Assembly: GCA_022457155.1 (NCBI GenBank)
Contig: JAJGOT010000091.1
Span: forward strand, 1,700,001 to 1,764,000
DNA from: Cladopsammia gracilis
Taxonomy: Eukaryota > Cnidaria > Anthozoa > Scleractinia > Dendrophylliidae
Reading direction: 5' to 3'
Length of the DNA: 64,000 nt
Positions 40,301 to 55,300 of this stretch are shown here, piece after piece; the stretch's first letter is position 1, and every line of letters begins with the position of its first letter. Below the pieces are notes generated by a model. It was not told the DNA's origin, searched no databases, and saw only the letters and a program-made list of their open reading frames with translations. The position numbers and the translations under genes are program-made.

Positions 40301-43300
40301 CATTGACAACAAAGAATTGTCTAATGCATCGTAATTTCCCTTTTTCATGTGGTATTGTATACATTGTAATAAATTATATTTTTTGTGACCTGTTTTCTTT
40401 CCTTTCTTTTTTGCAGAGGTTCATGTTGGAGCTTGCGAGTTACTGTGAGTAAAAAAAGTGGATTTTCTTCGTTTGAGATTTGCTTCTAATCGGTATTACA
40501 GCCATGCTCCTTCACGCGTGACCAGTATTTTTGAAAATGTGAATGGATTTTTCAAGTTTACGCGTCGGTTTTGTAAATTCATTCCGAGATTCGGAATTCC
40601 CGTAAGAATTTTACCGCATTTTCGGAAACAAAGAGCAACAAAGTATCATTTTATTTGAAATGTCACATATCCGAACAATATTTGTTTTTTTTTTATGCGC
40701 GTAGCGAAGTTATTTTTCCATTAACTCGTGACTTTCAAAGTGTTTTCCAGAGAGATCTTCAAGGTTTCATTCAAATCTCGGACGTTACAAAGAAATATTC
40801 AAATGTTCATTTCAGTCTTGTGATTACTGGTCACGCGTGACGGAGCATGGCTGTAAGCGATAATGATAACAGAATACAAAACGTTTGTCTGTTTTGTTTG
40901 TATTCAACTCCCGGTGGACTCTGCTTGTGCCATGTTCAAGTCAAACTTACCACTCTTAGTACTGTTATTGCTAACAGTTTTAATTTGAAATGTTCTTGCA
41001 ACTAATTGTTTTGTTTTCCTTCAGTGACCGTCACTGGTGCTACGAATGTGTCCATAGATCAGTTTTCATTTGACCCAGACATTTCTTGCCAAGATACTGT
41101 GTTTAGAGATGTGGTGAGAGATTTGAATAATAACTGTTTGTTTATTTAGAGCAGTACCATTGAGCAGTTTCCAATTGAGTGTCAAAAGTAATTACACAAT
41201 TGCTTTGGTTTTGCATTGCTACGCTTTGTGATTGGCTAAAAAATCTCGCGCCACTTTCTCGACCAATCAGAAGTAAAACCAAAACCAATCGTGACTTGCT
41301 CGCACGCGTTTTCCCGCGCTTGGCGCCGCCGACATGTAATTGCTTCGAGCTCTGATTGGCTCATTGGATTGTTTACGACTGCTGTGATTGGTCAGAGTAA
41401 TTACTTTGGTTTTGGTTTTACCTCACTCAATTACTTTCGACACACAATTGAAAACTGCTCTATTAAAATTACAATTCCGTACTAACTAATTATGGTCTAA
41501 TCCATTTCTCCCGATAATGTTGAACTCTATTTAGTGTTCATTTACATGAACTGGTTCCTGACCAAATGTTTTGTTATTTCCTTTTTAAAATTGCCAGGAT
41601 CCCATTTGTCCTGACATATCTCAAGGTGCAGAAAGTGTTAAAATCTCGGTATGTACTTAAACTTTAGCAACAAAGAGGCAACGACAATGGCAGGGAGAAC
41701 GCTACAAAACATTAAAGCCTGGTTTTTGATATGTAGGGAAAATCCAAGACGATCGGGGATTTTGCTGTTCCCGACCGTCCCAGATTTTGCCGATATGTTG
41801 GGAAAATCGCCAGTCATCGCAGAAATCTGGGACGGGTCGGGAAAATAGAAACACTCCCGATTTTCCCGATTTGTCTCCCACCATCCCAGTTGATCGGAGT
41901 GCATGTTTTCATAAGTCGGCAAAATCTGGCACGGTCGGGAAACAGCGAAATCCCCGATTGTCTGGGATTTTCTCGACACATGAAAACTGAACCAGGCTTA
42001 ATTAGCGAAAACATTGCCTCTGCTCGTGTGTTTTACATGATGGTACATTTCTTTGCCGTTCCCTCGATTTGAACTTGAAAGCCATCCCTACGAATTCAAC
42101 TTCTGGGCAATTCAATCACATTCGATAAATTGAACAAATTGTAAGAATTGGAAAGTAGTTTAGAAGAACTCAAATTCTTATTTTCAATGACGTTTTTCTT
42201 AGCATTGCCGTCGTGGTTGATAAAGTTACCTAACCATATTTGTTCCTGTCATTTGAAGAATGGTGTTGTTCAGAATCAAACATTAGGGGTTAATTCAGTA
42301 ATTGTGGCTACGATTTAAATCATGTTTGACCAACAATTTGTCAACTTTTTTCCTGCCAACACTTTGGCATCAACTTTGAAACTTGTTCTGGAAAAGGTAC
42401 TTTAGCCCCAGTTCAAACCCGTTCTAAAACAAAAGACATGATATACATCAATATGTTGTTGTTTTTGTTGCTTGTAAAAGCAGCAAACGAGTTGCTTACT
42501 TTGCTGTTTTGGTTGACACCTGTCAGGTTGTCAATGAAGTGGACACGCATTTTCCGCCGCCAATCGATTACGTATCCAGAAGGATTCTAGCTGAAGGAGT
42601 CAACATGGTTCTAGACCCAGGCTTCCTGGCTTGCTGTGACTGTACGGACAATTGTCAGGTAGGTTGGTGTGTTCCATGCTTTATGTTTGAGCAACCAACG
42701 TGTCATAAAATGCAGGTGTGAAAGAAGTTTTTCATGCTTAGCATTACACGTGTCCAATGTGTAAGGTAAAAGGCGCCTTCACGAGACAAACCAAGTTGGC
42801 AAACGAGTTATCAAACTAGTTAAACGAGTTAAACAAGTTAAACGAGTTAGCAAACTAGTTAAACGAGTTAAACTTGTTCTCGGGGTTCTTTCTTCTCGAG
42901 GGAAGAGGAAAGAGGAACGTGTGAAACGAAATTGCGCATACTGAAGTTGCAGCAATCATTCACACGTCAAACAAGTTTACCAACTGTTGATGTGACGGTC
43001 GCACACTCCAGACGCAAGTTTGACTACTCAAGTTTGCGAACTTTAGTTTTTCATGTGAAGGCGCCTTAACTGAACACATCCATCATCAAGGGCGGATTTT
43101 TGTGTAATTTTCCTCGTCATTCCAAAAAGAGAATACCTCGCAAACATGCACACATTCTTCAGTTACTCCACAATGTGTAAAGAGGTGGCAACTTTGACTC
43201 GGGGGGGGGGGGGTACTTCCTAGTAATGGACTAATGGGGATGTGCCGCTTGATGGGGTCGCATTTTCACGACTGAATTGACTATAATGGGGTTGCATTTT

Positions 43301-46300
43301 CAATAGAATTACTGGAATGGGGTCACAAATTGTCGGGATTTTTTGGGCTAAGAAAATTCTGGCAAGTATTGTATTTGGGTAGTTTTATTTTAGCAGGGAT
43401 TACAAAAAATTGGAAGATTCGCGATAAAAATAGTGACTAAGTTGGGATTGCAAAATTTACATTAACTCAAAAGTGACTAAGATGGGGTATATAATTGGCC
43501 ACAGAATAGACTATAATGGGGTAGGGACTCTGAGAGGCCAGGGGCACATACCCAGCAAAAGTTAACCCATTAACTCCCCCCCCCCCCCCCCCGGGCTTTG
43601 ACTTCGTTTACCTGCAACATTTTTTCCTGCTGTGAATGTAGACAACATAGATGCGGGGCACAATCCATCACCTTAGAGTACATTCTTAATCCCTTAATCA
43701 AATTTCCTTGTAATATCAATGCTTTGTCAATCAGAGAGGGCATGATCACCCAATGTGAATTCTCTTGATTTTAACAACTTCTCCCCACCACTTCTACAAG
43801 AAACGTATAGACACAAGAAAGGAGAATTTGTATTTTGATATTAGGGATTAAAGACAGTGCATTTGCAATGTACACATCACACGCCAAGTCTAACTTCCTT
43901 TGAAAATATGTTAGGTATTGACAGCGACCAACTGCCATTTAAGGTGGCTGATTAACAAATTTACACCGGTTTTCCGTGGTGTGGACTCTTATTTACTACG
44001 ATTTACGTCATCACATGGTCAAAATGTTGTGGACAGTCAGCAACAAATTTTGACCATGTGATGACGTAAATCGTGGTAAATAAGAGTCCACACCACGGAA
44101 AACCGGTGTAAATTTGTTTTTTACAACAATATTTAGAAAAAAAACACAAGGAAAAATCGAAGTCTTGTTACAAAACGTGATAGCAAAGAAAGAGCAAGCG
44201 TTGTCTATAACTTTCTCGCATTCTGATTGGTGTTTTTCAAGCGCACGTGATGTTAGCGTCAGCACCGTTGTCTGGACTCTCATTTACCACTCACGTCGAC
44301 CAATCAGATTGCGAGTTTAGCGGCAATTGTGGTAAAAACACAGTTTGCACGCGCTCTTCAATTTCAGCTGCTTACGTGAGTCAGCACGTGCAGAGTTTTG
44401 AGAAAAACAAACCTGGCGCCTATTCAGCGATCATTTTATTTTGCTCAGCGTGAATTGCGAAAGTGTCGTTTTTCGTCTTAAAATCAAACAATTTGTTGTT
44501 CGTAAAAATGTTTGTTGAATCAATAGATAATTTATAGAACCATTGAAATACACTACATTTTTGGTCGTTTTTGTCTTTTGATCGAGAACCCAGTCAAATG
44601 CAACGCTTGCGCAGTTGACCAAAACATTGTGACTGGATGTTTTAGCGACTTTCCTCGGAAACGTGCTGGTTTCTACTGAACCACTCGTTAGAATTTCACG
44701 AAATTTGGCATAATAATAGTTCCGAATATGCCGAACTCACCTGTCATCAAAAATTTGAAATCTAACAAAGGAGATTTTTACAAAACGCAAACATATTAAA
44801 CCACAAATTACGGAAGATCCCTCTGTCAAAATTACATGAGACCAGTGTTAACATGCGAATATTTTTACGAGTTTACTGGAGACAAATGATGGACAAAATC
44901 TAACGACTAGATTTTCTGAAAATAAACGAAACCAAATATTGCAGGCTGATTTACAATCCACCGTGTTGCCATGGCAACACCCTAAAAGCTCAACAAAAAT
45001 ATAAAAATATATAGCTTGTTGCTTACTCGTATGCCTCACCAATTTTGGCCGCCCAGACGTTAAGAGTTTTAAAATGACAATGAATGACGCATAGGTACAG
45101 TGAAACTGTGTTCAGCCACCTTAACAGTTATTCTTTGCAGACGCTTTGGATAAGAGTTGGTTATAATCAGCTCATATCCGTTAAGTCCGAGGTACAAATT
45201 TAATATTATTAAATAATTAACTGTTATTAATAAATATCCAATCAAGGACAAGTCCAAGTGCTCATGCGCCCAGTTAACCATCCAAGCATCTGCTGCAGTA
45301 GGAGGGAAAGAGGATGGAAGAATTGGATATGAGTTCCGCAAGCTCAAGGATGGTGTGCAAACAGGGTGAGTGAGCCAGCTGCCACGCAACTCTGTTCAGC
45401 GTTTACTGTGTAAGTGTCATGCCCATAAGGTAATATTAATCGCGTTCGAAGAACGCAATCCTAATTTCCTGTGGTTTATGTGCAGTAAAATTTGCGATTT
45501 TTTGGTAGACGGTCTTCTAAATGGCCGCCCCCGGAAGTGCCGTCGAACGCGTCTCCATAATCTCCGATTACTGCTAGAAATAACTTTATTAAAGTGCATA
45601 TGAACCGAAAATTCTTTTTACGCAATTATAAAATTTACCCTTTGAAACAGACGATTTTGAGACGTTTAGGGTAAAAATTGTCGAAGTTACAAGCGTTCAA
45701 AGTTACCCTATTTTGGCCTAAAAATGGGCTTAAAATCACGCGGCCAAAATATCAAAATGTCACGTGGTGTGACGTAATGTTGGTTGCAAGATCAGATCAA
45801 TCTGGTACAGCTAGTATGGCGGAGAGTAACAAAACTAAGCGGGAAGAGAAGTTCGTCCTGATACAGTGTAACTTGGCTGTAGACCTCATCTTCGTCACTT
45901 TCAACTTCCTCATGGTTGCTTGAAACTTTAGACAAGCTATCCATTTCTGAATCTTTTCCCTCTTAAATCCTCCGTGGCGGCAAGAACTCACTGAGAGTCA
46001 CTGAGCGTAAACAAACCTTTGCAACCAACATTACGTCACAACTCGACCCCAGTCCCTTGAATTTGTAACCATTTTTTAGGGTAAAATCGCACAACTTTGA
46101 GCGCTTGTAACTTCAACAATTTTTACCCTAAACGTCTCAAACTTTGGAATCGTGTGTTTCAAAGGGTAAATTTTATAATTACGCAAAATGAATCTTCGGT
46201 TCATATGCACTTTAATGTGTCAAATGATTTCCTAGCTTACACAAGTGTAAACTAATTTACCTATCTTCTACTCAATAATAAATTTCTACAGAATAAAACT

Positions 46301-49300
46301 CAACGTTCTTGCTAGCGTTGACAGTTTTTCAAGTCATGTTGATAAGAAACGTTTACCCAATAAACCAACAGTCAGTGGACCTCGGGGAAGAAGTGCATAT
46401 AAAAATAATAAAAATCAGTTGAACCCATTGAGGTTTGCCAATTGGAGGTATGTTTCTAAACCTGTTAGCATTTGATCATCTTTATTTGTATTTTGTAGTA
46501 TCTACGAGTGTAATCAGAACTGCGCATGTGGAACGCAGTGTTTCAACCGAGTTGTGCAGAATGGTATTCAGCTGCGATTACAAGTGTTCAAAACGGAAAA
46601 CAGGTAGGATGCACCAGCAAAACTGCATCAAATATTGAGTGCCATACTCTTTTATTGGAGTTGGAATCAGTCTATGATAGTCCAGCTTTTTCAATGCCTT
46701 TCTTTCTTCTTGTGTTATTTTGCAGGGGATGGGGTCTTCGGTGTCTGGACGACATTCCGATGGGCACATTTGTCTGTACATATGCGGGACAGATTCTTAA
46801 CGAAGACATGGCTAACAAGGTTTGTTCTTGTGTTCCTTGGTTTATTACACCTGCAGTCGTTGTCAGCAAGACGGGTTTGTCCGACAGCCGTTAAACACTA
46901 ACTCTGGATTAACTGTAGTCTCCTACACAGGGTCAAGCCCAAATCATACCGTCCAGAAGGACGTCGGACACCTTATTGAGACTTATATAACGGAGTAACT
47001 GGTTAGCTTTCAGTTGAGGTTGGGGTCGCAGTTTATATAGTTAAATTTAGGACTAAACAACCCGAGAAGCCAGGTGGTACTCTGGTACGGTAGGCTATGT
47101 AAGCCTAAGCCTAGCTGAGGTCACAGGTTCAATCCTGAGTGGGGATTTTAGACATTCCTGTTTTACACTTACAAATTTATTGAAAATAAAATTCTGGCTA
47201 TCCACGTTAAGTTATACAAATTTCTCAAGGTGTCCGACGCCCTTCTGGACGGTATGATTTAGGCACAACCGTCAGCCGCATGTGTGTTGTCACGCAACGC
47301 TCCGCTCCACTGAGCGTTGCGTGACGACCCAAATAACGGCTGCGTAGGATCAGAGACTGGGATAAAATGGGGCAATGTCGCTATTTTTATCTCGCGAATA
47401 AACGAAGCGTTGAGTGAGTTATAGAAGTGAGACAGAATTTCACTCGATCGATCGTTTGATCGCTCAGTCGGCTGTTAACATTGAGCTAGCGATATGAAGT
47501 GGTCACTTGCCTAGAGTGAGGAGATTGACGCAGGGGGTGGGGGTCGGTGAAGCAAAACGTCTAGGAGAGGGGAGGGGAGGGGAGGGGAGGGGAAGGTGCG
47601 ATTGTTTCGTTTGATTGGTATCACTTTGAAAAGCCAAAAACATCATTCGCATAGATGCAAACCTAAAATAATGCTCCAGTGTTGTTAACAATTACTCTAC
47701 TAGTGCAATATATAAACTATAAATAAGTGTCGTTGACTGTAGATAGCGTTGATAAAAATGGGTCGATTGGAAATTTTTCAAGTTTTTCCTTGGAAAATCG
47801 CTTAAGGAGGCTCGTACCCATTTCTCAAGTCCACACCCTTTCAATTTTAATGGGCCATATCTTTTGTTGTAGTGCGTAAAACGACAAGCCACTTTGCATG
47901 CAAACACACAATACATTGAACTTTATGGGAGTATAGGATTTGTTTACATCGTTGCTTCCATAGCAACGGAATGGTGATCCTCTGAAATTCACAAGTTGCG
48001 GAGTTTCTCTAGATCAAGAGAAATTTTTGTAAAACCCGCTAGTGGACTAATTGATTAGACCATGGGCTTCAACTGGACAAAGTTTGAAAGAAATGTATGA
48101 GAGCGTTTTCGAAATTTTTAGGGATGAAGTTTTGGGGATTATAAATACAGTGAAAAACATACTATCGACATAATTGGCTAATATCTAAAGAAAATGATGC
48201 GCGATGGGGATGCAGTTTCATCTCATAGTAGTTTGATTCCATTTGAAATGGTGTGTGAAAAAGTGAGGGGGTTGCTTTGGCCGATTGCAAGAAAGAAGGA
48301 TTTGATTAGCGTTCGTTCAGCTGCTCTTGTTGCCATTTTTGTATGTAATTTGGTCTACGCCTACAAATGTGATGATAATTTGGAAACCGCGAGATAAATT
48401 TTTTTTAAAATTTGACAATCTCGAGATTGGTCATCAATTTGTATGGCCTGCAAGTTTCAAGGACATCGAAGGCATGCAAGGCAATAAAATAGGGCCTCCA
48501 ATGTACCATTTTTTTTCCCGCAGAGTTTGTGTTTACAAGTGAGAGTCCTCATTATTCACGGGTATTGTTTTCAAGTTTCAGATGCACGTGCAAAACTTTA
48601 CGAAAAAATTTATTTGCATCGAACAGAACGCTCGATTGCTTTCCGAAGAATTTTCCGAAACATGCTAATAACTGGCTTGCGTTACGAATAGCAATGACAA
48701 CAGTACTGATGAAGACAACGTCGGAAACGTCACGTTTCATCAAGTGCCGGATGCAGAAATAACACATTTATGATTGTCTCACTCTGGTTATTTGTTGCAA
48801 TCGGCGTAGCATCTGTTCCTTATTTAGATATAAAATAGCGCAAAGCAGAATTCTCAACTAAAATATAAAGTTGTCACGCTGTTCTTGCGCGTGACATATT
48901 AAAGAAGCACTGTTTCTGCATTACGTTTTGGGATATGTTCTTCTTGTCCTGCAATTTTAAAGAGACCTTGGTATGGCTGCATTGCAGCGTAATGGCGCAA
49001 CATCGAGTGCGTAATGTTATTACAATTCTCAAGCCAGCTATTAGCATATTTCGGAAAATTCTTCGGAAAGCAATCGAGCGTTCTGTTCCGATGCAAATAA
49101 ATTTTTTCGTAAAGTTTTGCACGTGCATATGAAACTCGAAAACAATACTCGTGAATAATGAGGACGCTTACTTGTAAACACAAAATCTGTGGGAAAAAAT
49201 TGGTTCATTGGAGGCCCTATTTTATTGCCTTGCATGTCTTCAATGTCCTTGAAACTTGCAGGCCATATAAATTGATGACCAATCTCGAGATTGTCAAATT

Positions 49301-52300
49301 TTAAAAAAAAATTATCTCGCGGTTTCCAAATTATCATCACATTTGTAGGCGTAGACCAAATTACATACAAAAATGGCAACAAGAGCAGCTGAACGCACGC
49401 TAATCAAATCCTTCTTTCTTGCAATCGGCCAGAGCAACCCCCTCACTTTTTCACACACCATTTCAAATGAAATCAAACTACTATGAGATGAAACTACATC
49501 CCCATCGCGCATCATTTTCTTTAGATATTAGCCAATTATGTCGATAGTATGTTTTTCACTGTATTTATAATCCCCAAAACTTCATCCCTAAAAATTTCGA
49601 AAACGCTCTCATACATTTCTTTCAAACTTTGTCCAGTTGAAGCCCATGGTCTAATCAATTAGTCCACTAGCGGGTTTTACAAAAATTTCTCTTGATCTAG
49701 AGAAACTCCGCAACTTGTGAATTTCAGAGGATCACCATTCCGTTGCCATGGAAGCACCGATGTAAACAAATCCTATACTCCCATAAAGTTCAATGTATTG
49801 TGTGTTTGCATGCAAAGTGGCTTGTCTTTTTACGCACTACAACAAAAGATATGGCTCGTTAAAATTGAAAGGGTGTGGACTTGAGAAATGGGTACGAGCC
49901 TCCTTAAATCTGATTATGGTTTGTTCCGTTTTACGGAATTTTTTTAAACTTTATTGAACACAAACTAACAACCAATGGGAAAGGCGCAAACAGGACGCGA
50001 AGCCCCATGCGAGGTGACTTCCCAAGAAACTTAAAATATAGTTAAATAACGGAGTAAAATTTAATAACAAAATGAAGTGATTAAGTTAGAGTTACAGTGG
50101 AAGGTACGAAATAGCGACCACGTACACAACATATCTGCATCAAAAACAGAGTTAACTAAACAAGAATAAAATTGAGTGAGAAAAACTTTAAAAGAGCTGG
50201 GACTAAGGACTGGTATTTTCTCTCGGTGCTGTAAGAGCATTTTGTGTAAGAGCAAAGGTACGTATTGTCAAATATTGAGTACAGTTTTGGTCAAAAAATG
50301 CAAAATCCCTTTGAGCTTGCCCCTTAAAACGTTTGAAAGAAGTCACGATCAAATTGTAGGACCAAAATAAATTCTTTTTTCAAAGAAATAAAAAATGCGC
50401 CGAGTGCGTTGTTGAGTTATAGAAGCACCTGGGAATTTTTAAGAACACGAGAGAAGTGTAGAAAAGCACGAGCCAAAGGCGAGTGCTTCTCGCACTTCTC
50501 GAGTGTTCTTAAAAACCCCCAAGTGCTTATATAACTCAACAACGCACAAGGAACAAGTTTTTTTATTTCTTTTATAACACAAAAACAGTTAAAATGAACC
50601 TTATGTCATGCGCGTGATTTATCGAGTTATAATGAACTCGCTTTAACCAATCATACTAAAACAGTGGATAACGTTGTTAGCTCGCTCAAATTGGCTACTG
50701 AAACTCGTTATTGCATGTGCTGCTGTTGACCTCCAAGCAATTTGCGCGCGAAAATTGTAATCGTTGACAGAAAAAAATGAGTTAAAAATCATCATTTTCG
50801 TGCTATATTATCTCACTGTTTTAGTATATGCTAAAGCAACTATTCACCTCAGAGTCGGTGGTCAGTGATGAATATTTACCGAGCCGTGAAGCGGCGAGTT
50901 AAATATTCACCACTACTCACCGACACTAAGGTGAATAGTTGTTAAATATATGCAGTGGCATTATGCTGACCCTTAGTTTTGATTGTTTGCAGGAGGGAAG
51001 GGATTTTGGAGATGAGTATTTAGCGGAGTTAGATCACATTGGTGAGTAGGAGTACTGTCAATTCTTGTCAGGAGAATCCCCTGGATAATGCTGCCATAAT
51101 ACTCCAACCGTAGAGTATGTTGTATGTTGTCGCATGAAACATGATGAAATTAATGTCTTCATTCCACTCAAAACAGGGTTCCAGATTGCAGTAAAACAAA
51201 TTTGGTTGTCAATCGCTGAAAATAGCCTCCAAAGACGGCAAAATACTCCACGATTCTTGGGAGTATTTTGGTAGCCTTGTCCAGGGACTTCTCTCTGTAG
51301 AATCTCCTTATCCATTTTAGTTGTATATTTGGTGGCATTTGGCGATAAAACTTGGAAATAAGCCAAGCAAAATTTTGTTGTTTTGGCGAGACAGTGTGTC
51401 TTTAACTCTTTAATTCCCAGTATCAAAGTACAAATTCTTCTTTCTTACCTCCATACATTTCTTATAGAAGGAATGGGGAGAAGTTGTTAAACTATCAAGA
51501 GCATTCATCTTGGGTGATCATCTCCTTAATTCTCATGACATCCCTGAATGATTTAGCATTGATATCACAAGGAGAAATGTGATGTTGATCACTATTGGGA
51601 CTTAAAGGGATAAACGTGTGGTGTTAATGTGTGGGAGAGAACACGACCAAATTGTCCGTTAAATGAGGTTCTGTATTGCAAAGAGTCTTGTCACGGAAGG
51701 TTTTGGTACTGATCTTTCAGGGCCGGGTTGTTCAAAGCTCGGTTAAGCTAACAGGGTTGGCATAAATTTTAACTGGGGTTGGCATAAATTTTGATTCCAG
51801 TTTAATAATTAATCAGTGGAAATTTTTCCAAAGTATTTTTGCCCTTAAGTTTCGTCTCTGACTTGTCTTCGCCTGTAACTTATAATTAGCTTTTGAAAAC
51901 GCTTCTAACAAGAGAAATTAAATCCTCGGTTAAGTTTTAATTCGGGGTTAGCGTTAACCGGCTTTCGAACAACCGGGCCCGTCTGATGTCTTTCCAAACC
52001 TCTCGCAGATTGCTGGTTTTTGTTTACTATATGAGTGCCTATTCATTGTATCTCTCCACCCAGGAGTGTAAATTAATACTGGCTGTTCAGTTAGGCAAGC
52101 CTTGCCAAATGCTGTTGTGGAAAACTGTGATAGATTAGCTTCCCATCCAGGGAGAAGACTTATTTTTCCAATCACTCACTCACTTAAGCTTCCCTGGACT
52201 AAGCAGTGAGGCTCCAGATCCCTAACCCGTTCGCTCCCAGAGTCAATTATGGAGACATGTAGTTTAGTTCTAACTTTTAAGTCTGTGGACGAAATCCCAT

Positions 52301-55300
52301 GGTGTGACCATTCAATTGAAACCTCTTCAGCAGTACTTTTGCATGGTACCATTTGTTCTAACTTTTGAGTCTGTGGACGAAATCCCATGGTGTGACCATT
52401 CAAATGAAACCTCTTTAACAGTCCTTTTGCATGGTACCATTTGTTCTAACTTTTAAGTCTGTGGACGAAATCCCATGGTGTGACCATTCAAATGAAACCT
52501 CTTTAACAGTCCTTTTGCATGGTACCATTTGTTCTAACTTTTAAGTCTGTGGACGAAATCCCATGGTGTGACCATTCAAATGAAACCTCTTTAACAGTCC
52601 TTTTGCATGGTACCATTTGTTCTAACTTTTGAGTCTGTGGACGAAATCTTATGGTGTGACCATTCAAATGAAACCTCTTTGGCAGTACTTTTGCATGGTA
52701 CTATTTGTTTTTCAATATTTTACAAAATGAAATTTGGGATTTTTCTTTAATTTTGATGTTTGCCGCACTCTTGGACTGTTAAAAGGTTAAGACTATACCA
52801 AACAGTACTATTGCAAGCATTACTCCACTTGTTGACATGGCACATGAACTTACTGTACTTTCTAATGTATTGCACTCTTATTACAGAGGTAGTCGAAAAA
52901 GCTAAAGAAGGGTATGAGTCTAATGTGTCGGACCTGGAGGAAGATGACAGTGTGATATATCAGACGCTGGGCGGAGAGAGTACCACTACTGCAAGTGGTT
53001 CGGATAATAGCGGCGAAAGGTAATGTCTGGTTCCCAGTTGTGAAATAGGACAGTTTTCAATTGAGTCTTGTAAAACCAAAAACCAAAAGGTAGTCACTCT
53101 GCCCAATCACAATAGACGCATTAGTCCAATGAACCAATCAGAACTCGAAGTAAAAACTTGTAGCCGGCACAAAGCGCGGGAAAACGCGTGCAACCAAGTC
53201 AACGTTGGTTTTGGTTTTACTTCTGATTGGTTAAGAAAATGGCGCGAGATGTTTTTAGCCAATCATAAATCGTTGTAATTCAAAACCAAAGCAATCGCGA
53301 ATTAACAAATTGACGTCAGTTTTTTATGCGTCTGTCCTGTTATTGATGATAAAATTCGTCATAACATTGTCAAAGTGCTGTGGATCCACGAGCCGCAGGC
53401 GAGTGGATCCACAGCAAACTTTGACAATGTTATGACAAATTTTATCATCAATAACAGGACAGACGCATAAAAAAACTGACGTCAATTTGTTTTTCACAAT
53501 AACAAAACGCCAAAACTGATGTTGAAATGAAGGAAGGAAATGCAAGATGCGATCGCCACAAAACCAGAATTTCATAGCCATAATTCGGAGAAACACGGGC
53601 TCGTAAATTAAAAGTTTGAGTAGAGGAAGTCAAAAACACATAGAAAAATTGGAATTTTGAAACTAACCTTTATTCCGGTTAAAACTGTTCTCAAATAATC
53701 CGTTGAAACACGGTTCAGTTCACCTCCGGTAAAGCTTATTTCAGCGACTCACAGCACTATAATCCTGCTCACCGCCAATTTTCAGGTCTGGATTCTCAAC
53801 AAACATCTTCATCTTTCCGCTTTAAGGTTGTGTTTTAGCTTCTTGAGGTTCATCTCATCTATTTTGGACGATTTCCTCATTGAATAATTCTGGATTTGTG
53901 AAAGAATTCTCGCCACAAAAAGCGCAGCGCTGACAAGTTTGGAAAAACTTTCGCTGATGGCGTCAGTTTTATCGTTTTATGCGTCTGTACTCTTAATGAT
54001 AATAAAATTTGACAATCAGCACGCGAGAATTCGCACAGTTATTGTAAAAATTGCTTTCGACACTCAATTGAACGCTGTTCTAAGAATAAGGGCCTTCCCA
54101 CTTTGCGGTAAACACAACCTGAAAGCGACATATGCCACTCAGTGCTGTTGAGCTATTGCGATTATACCATTGTTGTTTTCCCACTTTCACTTCTGTTTCT
54201 ACTGGTGCATAAATGTTTGTTCTTTTGTTTCTCTATGCTTCCTTTTAATTAGAGCTTACACTGAGTACAAATCTCCAAAATGTGACCATTTTGAATGGAC
54301 ACTATCCCAGTCGAAATATCGTGTTTTCATGATAATAGGCCATTTGCACGATGACGTCATTTGACTACTACTACCAGAATTCATTTCGTTTTTCCTTTTT
54401 TATTTAAATTTTGTAATCCCAGTGCGGTTTAAATAACAATAGCCCTAATTTGCACTAAAAAACAAAAAACTGAAGGATTCTGGTAGTAGTAGTAGTCAAA
54501 TGACGTCATCGTGCAAATGACCTATTGCCAGGAGCTTCCTTTAGCGTACTTTATTATCTTGAAATTGGAAGAAACCATCGCCAGAAGTGATAGAAGAAAA
54601 GAAATATGAACTAACAGACAAAATAACGGCTAGAAAAGTCAAAAATTAACAAGAATGGCAAGTTTGATTTCTTGACCGCCTGTCAATACTGAAATCAAAT
54701 TTCATGAACTGTAATCCACTTCAATCCTTGCAATCCTGCACTTTATCTCCAAACTACTGCTTTTGTTTTGCTCTATAGAGGCTTTTTATCCAACTAAATT
54801 GTATACCTGGTAGCATTTGATGATATAACGTGGAAATAAGCTAAGCGAAATTTTGCTATTTCGGCGGGACAGTGTCTCTTTGAATGGATTCCATAATACG
54901 AGGATTGCTTCCAAGAAACCAACTCAATACCACAAGTGAATTGGTTTCTCGCGCTGTAGTGGGGTCTGGGGGTCACTCTCATAGATAAGCTATTGTATAC
55001 AGCTATTTCAATTTAGGTTGTCGGATGATAGCTTCAAGCGTCGCAACGAGCCTACAAGGTACTTTGGGATTTTTATGAATACGATAAGTTGCTGGAAGCA
55101 AATTTAAATGCCTCGTCCATACAGCGAAGGCAAAAATTTATGGTGCCAACATCCACCTCACTCATCGCACTATCAAACGCAAAAACCGTGAACTTAAGCT
55201 AAGACCAATTTACAACTACCCATGCAACTTGCGGTCTCGTTGCGTACGTTTGAAGCTCTCATCCGACAACCTAAATTGAAATAGCTATATATGTATGTGC

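Noticed and set aside
41638..42072. Several overlapping frames on both strands (RENPRRSGI and similar)
   Set aside because: Caused by CCCGA-rich internal repeats of the MITE at 41714-42000.
48194..49515. Twin 67-codon frames in the palindrome arms as a real gene pair
   Set aside because: They are mirror images made by the inverted arms; no domain is visible, so they are recorded only as part of the element.
52223..52790. CRISPR-like array of regular repeats
   Set aside because: Units are contiguous with no unique spacers, the 88-base period is too long, and the host is a eukaryote.
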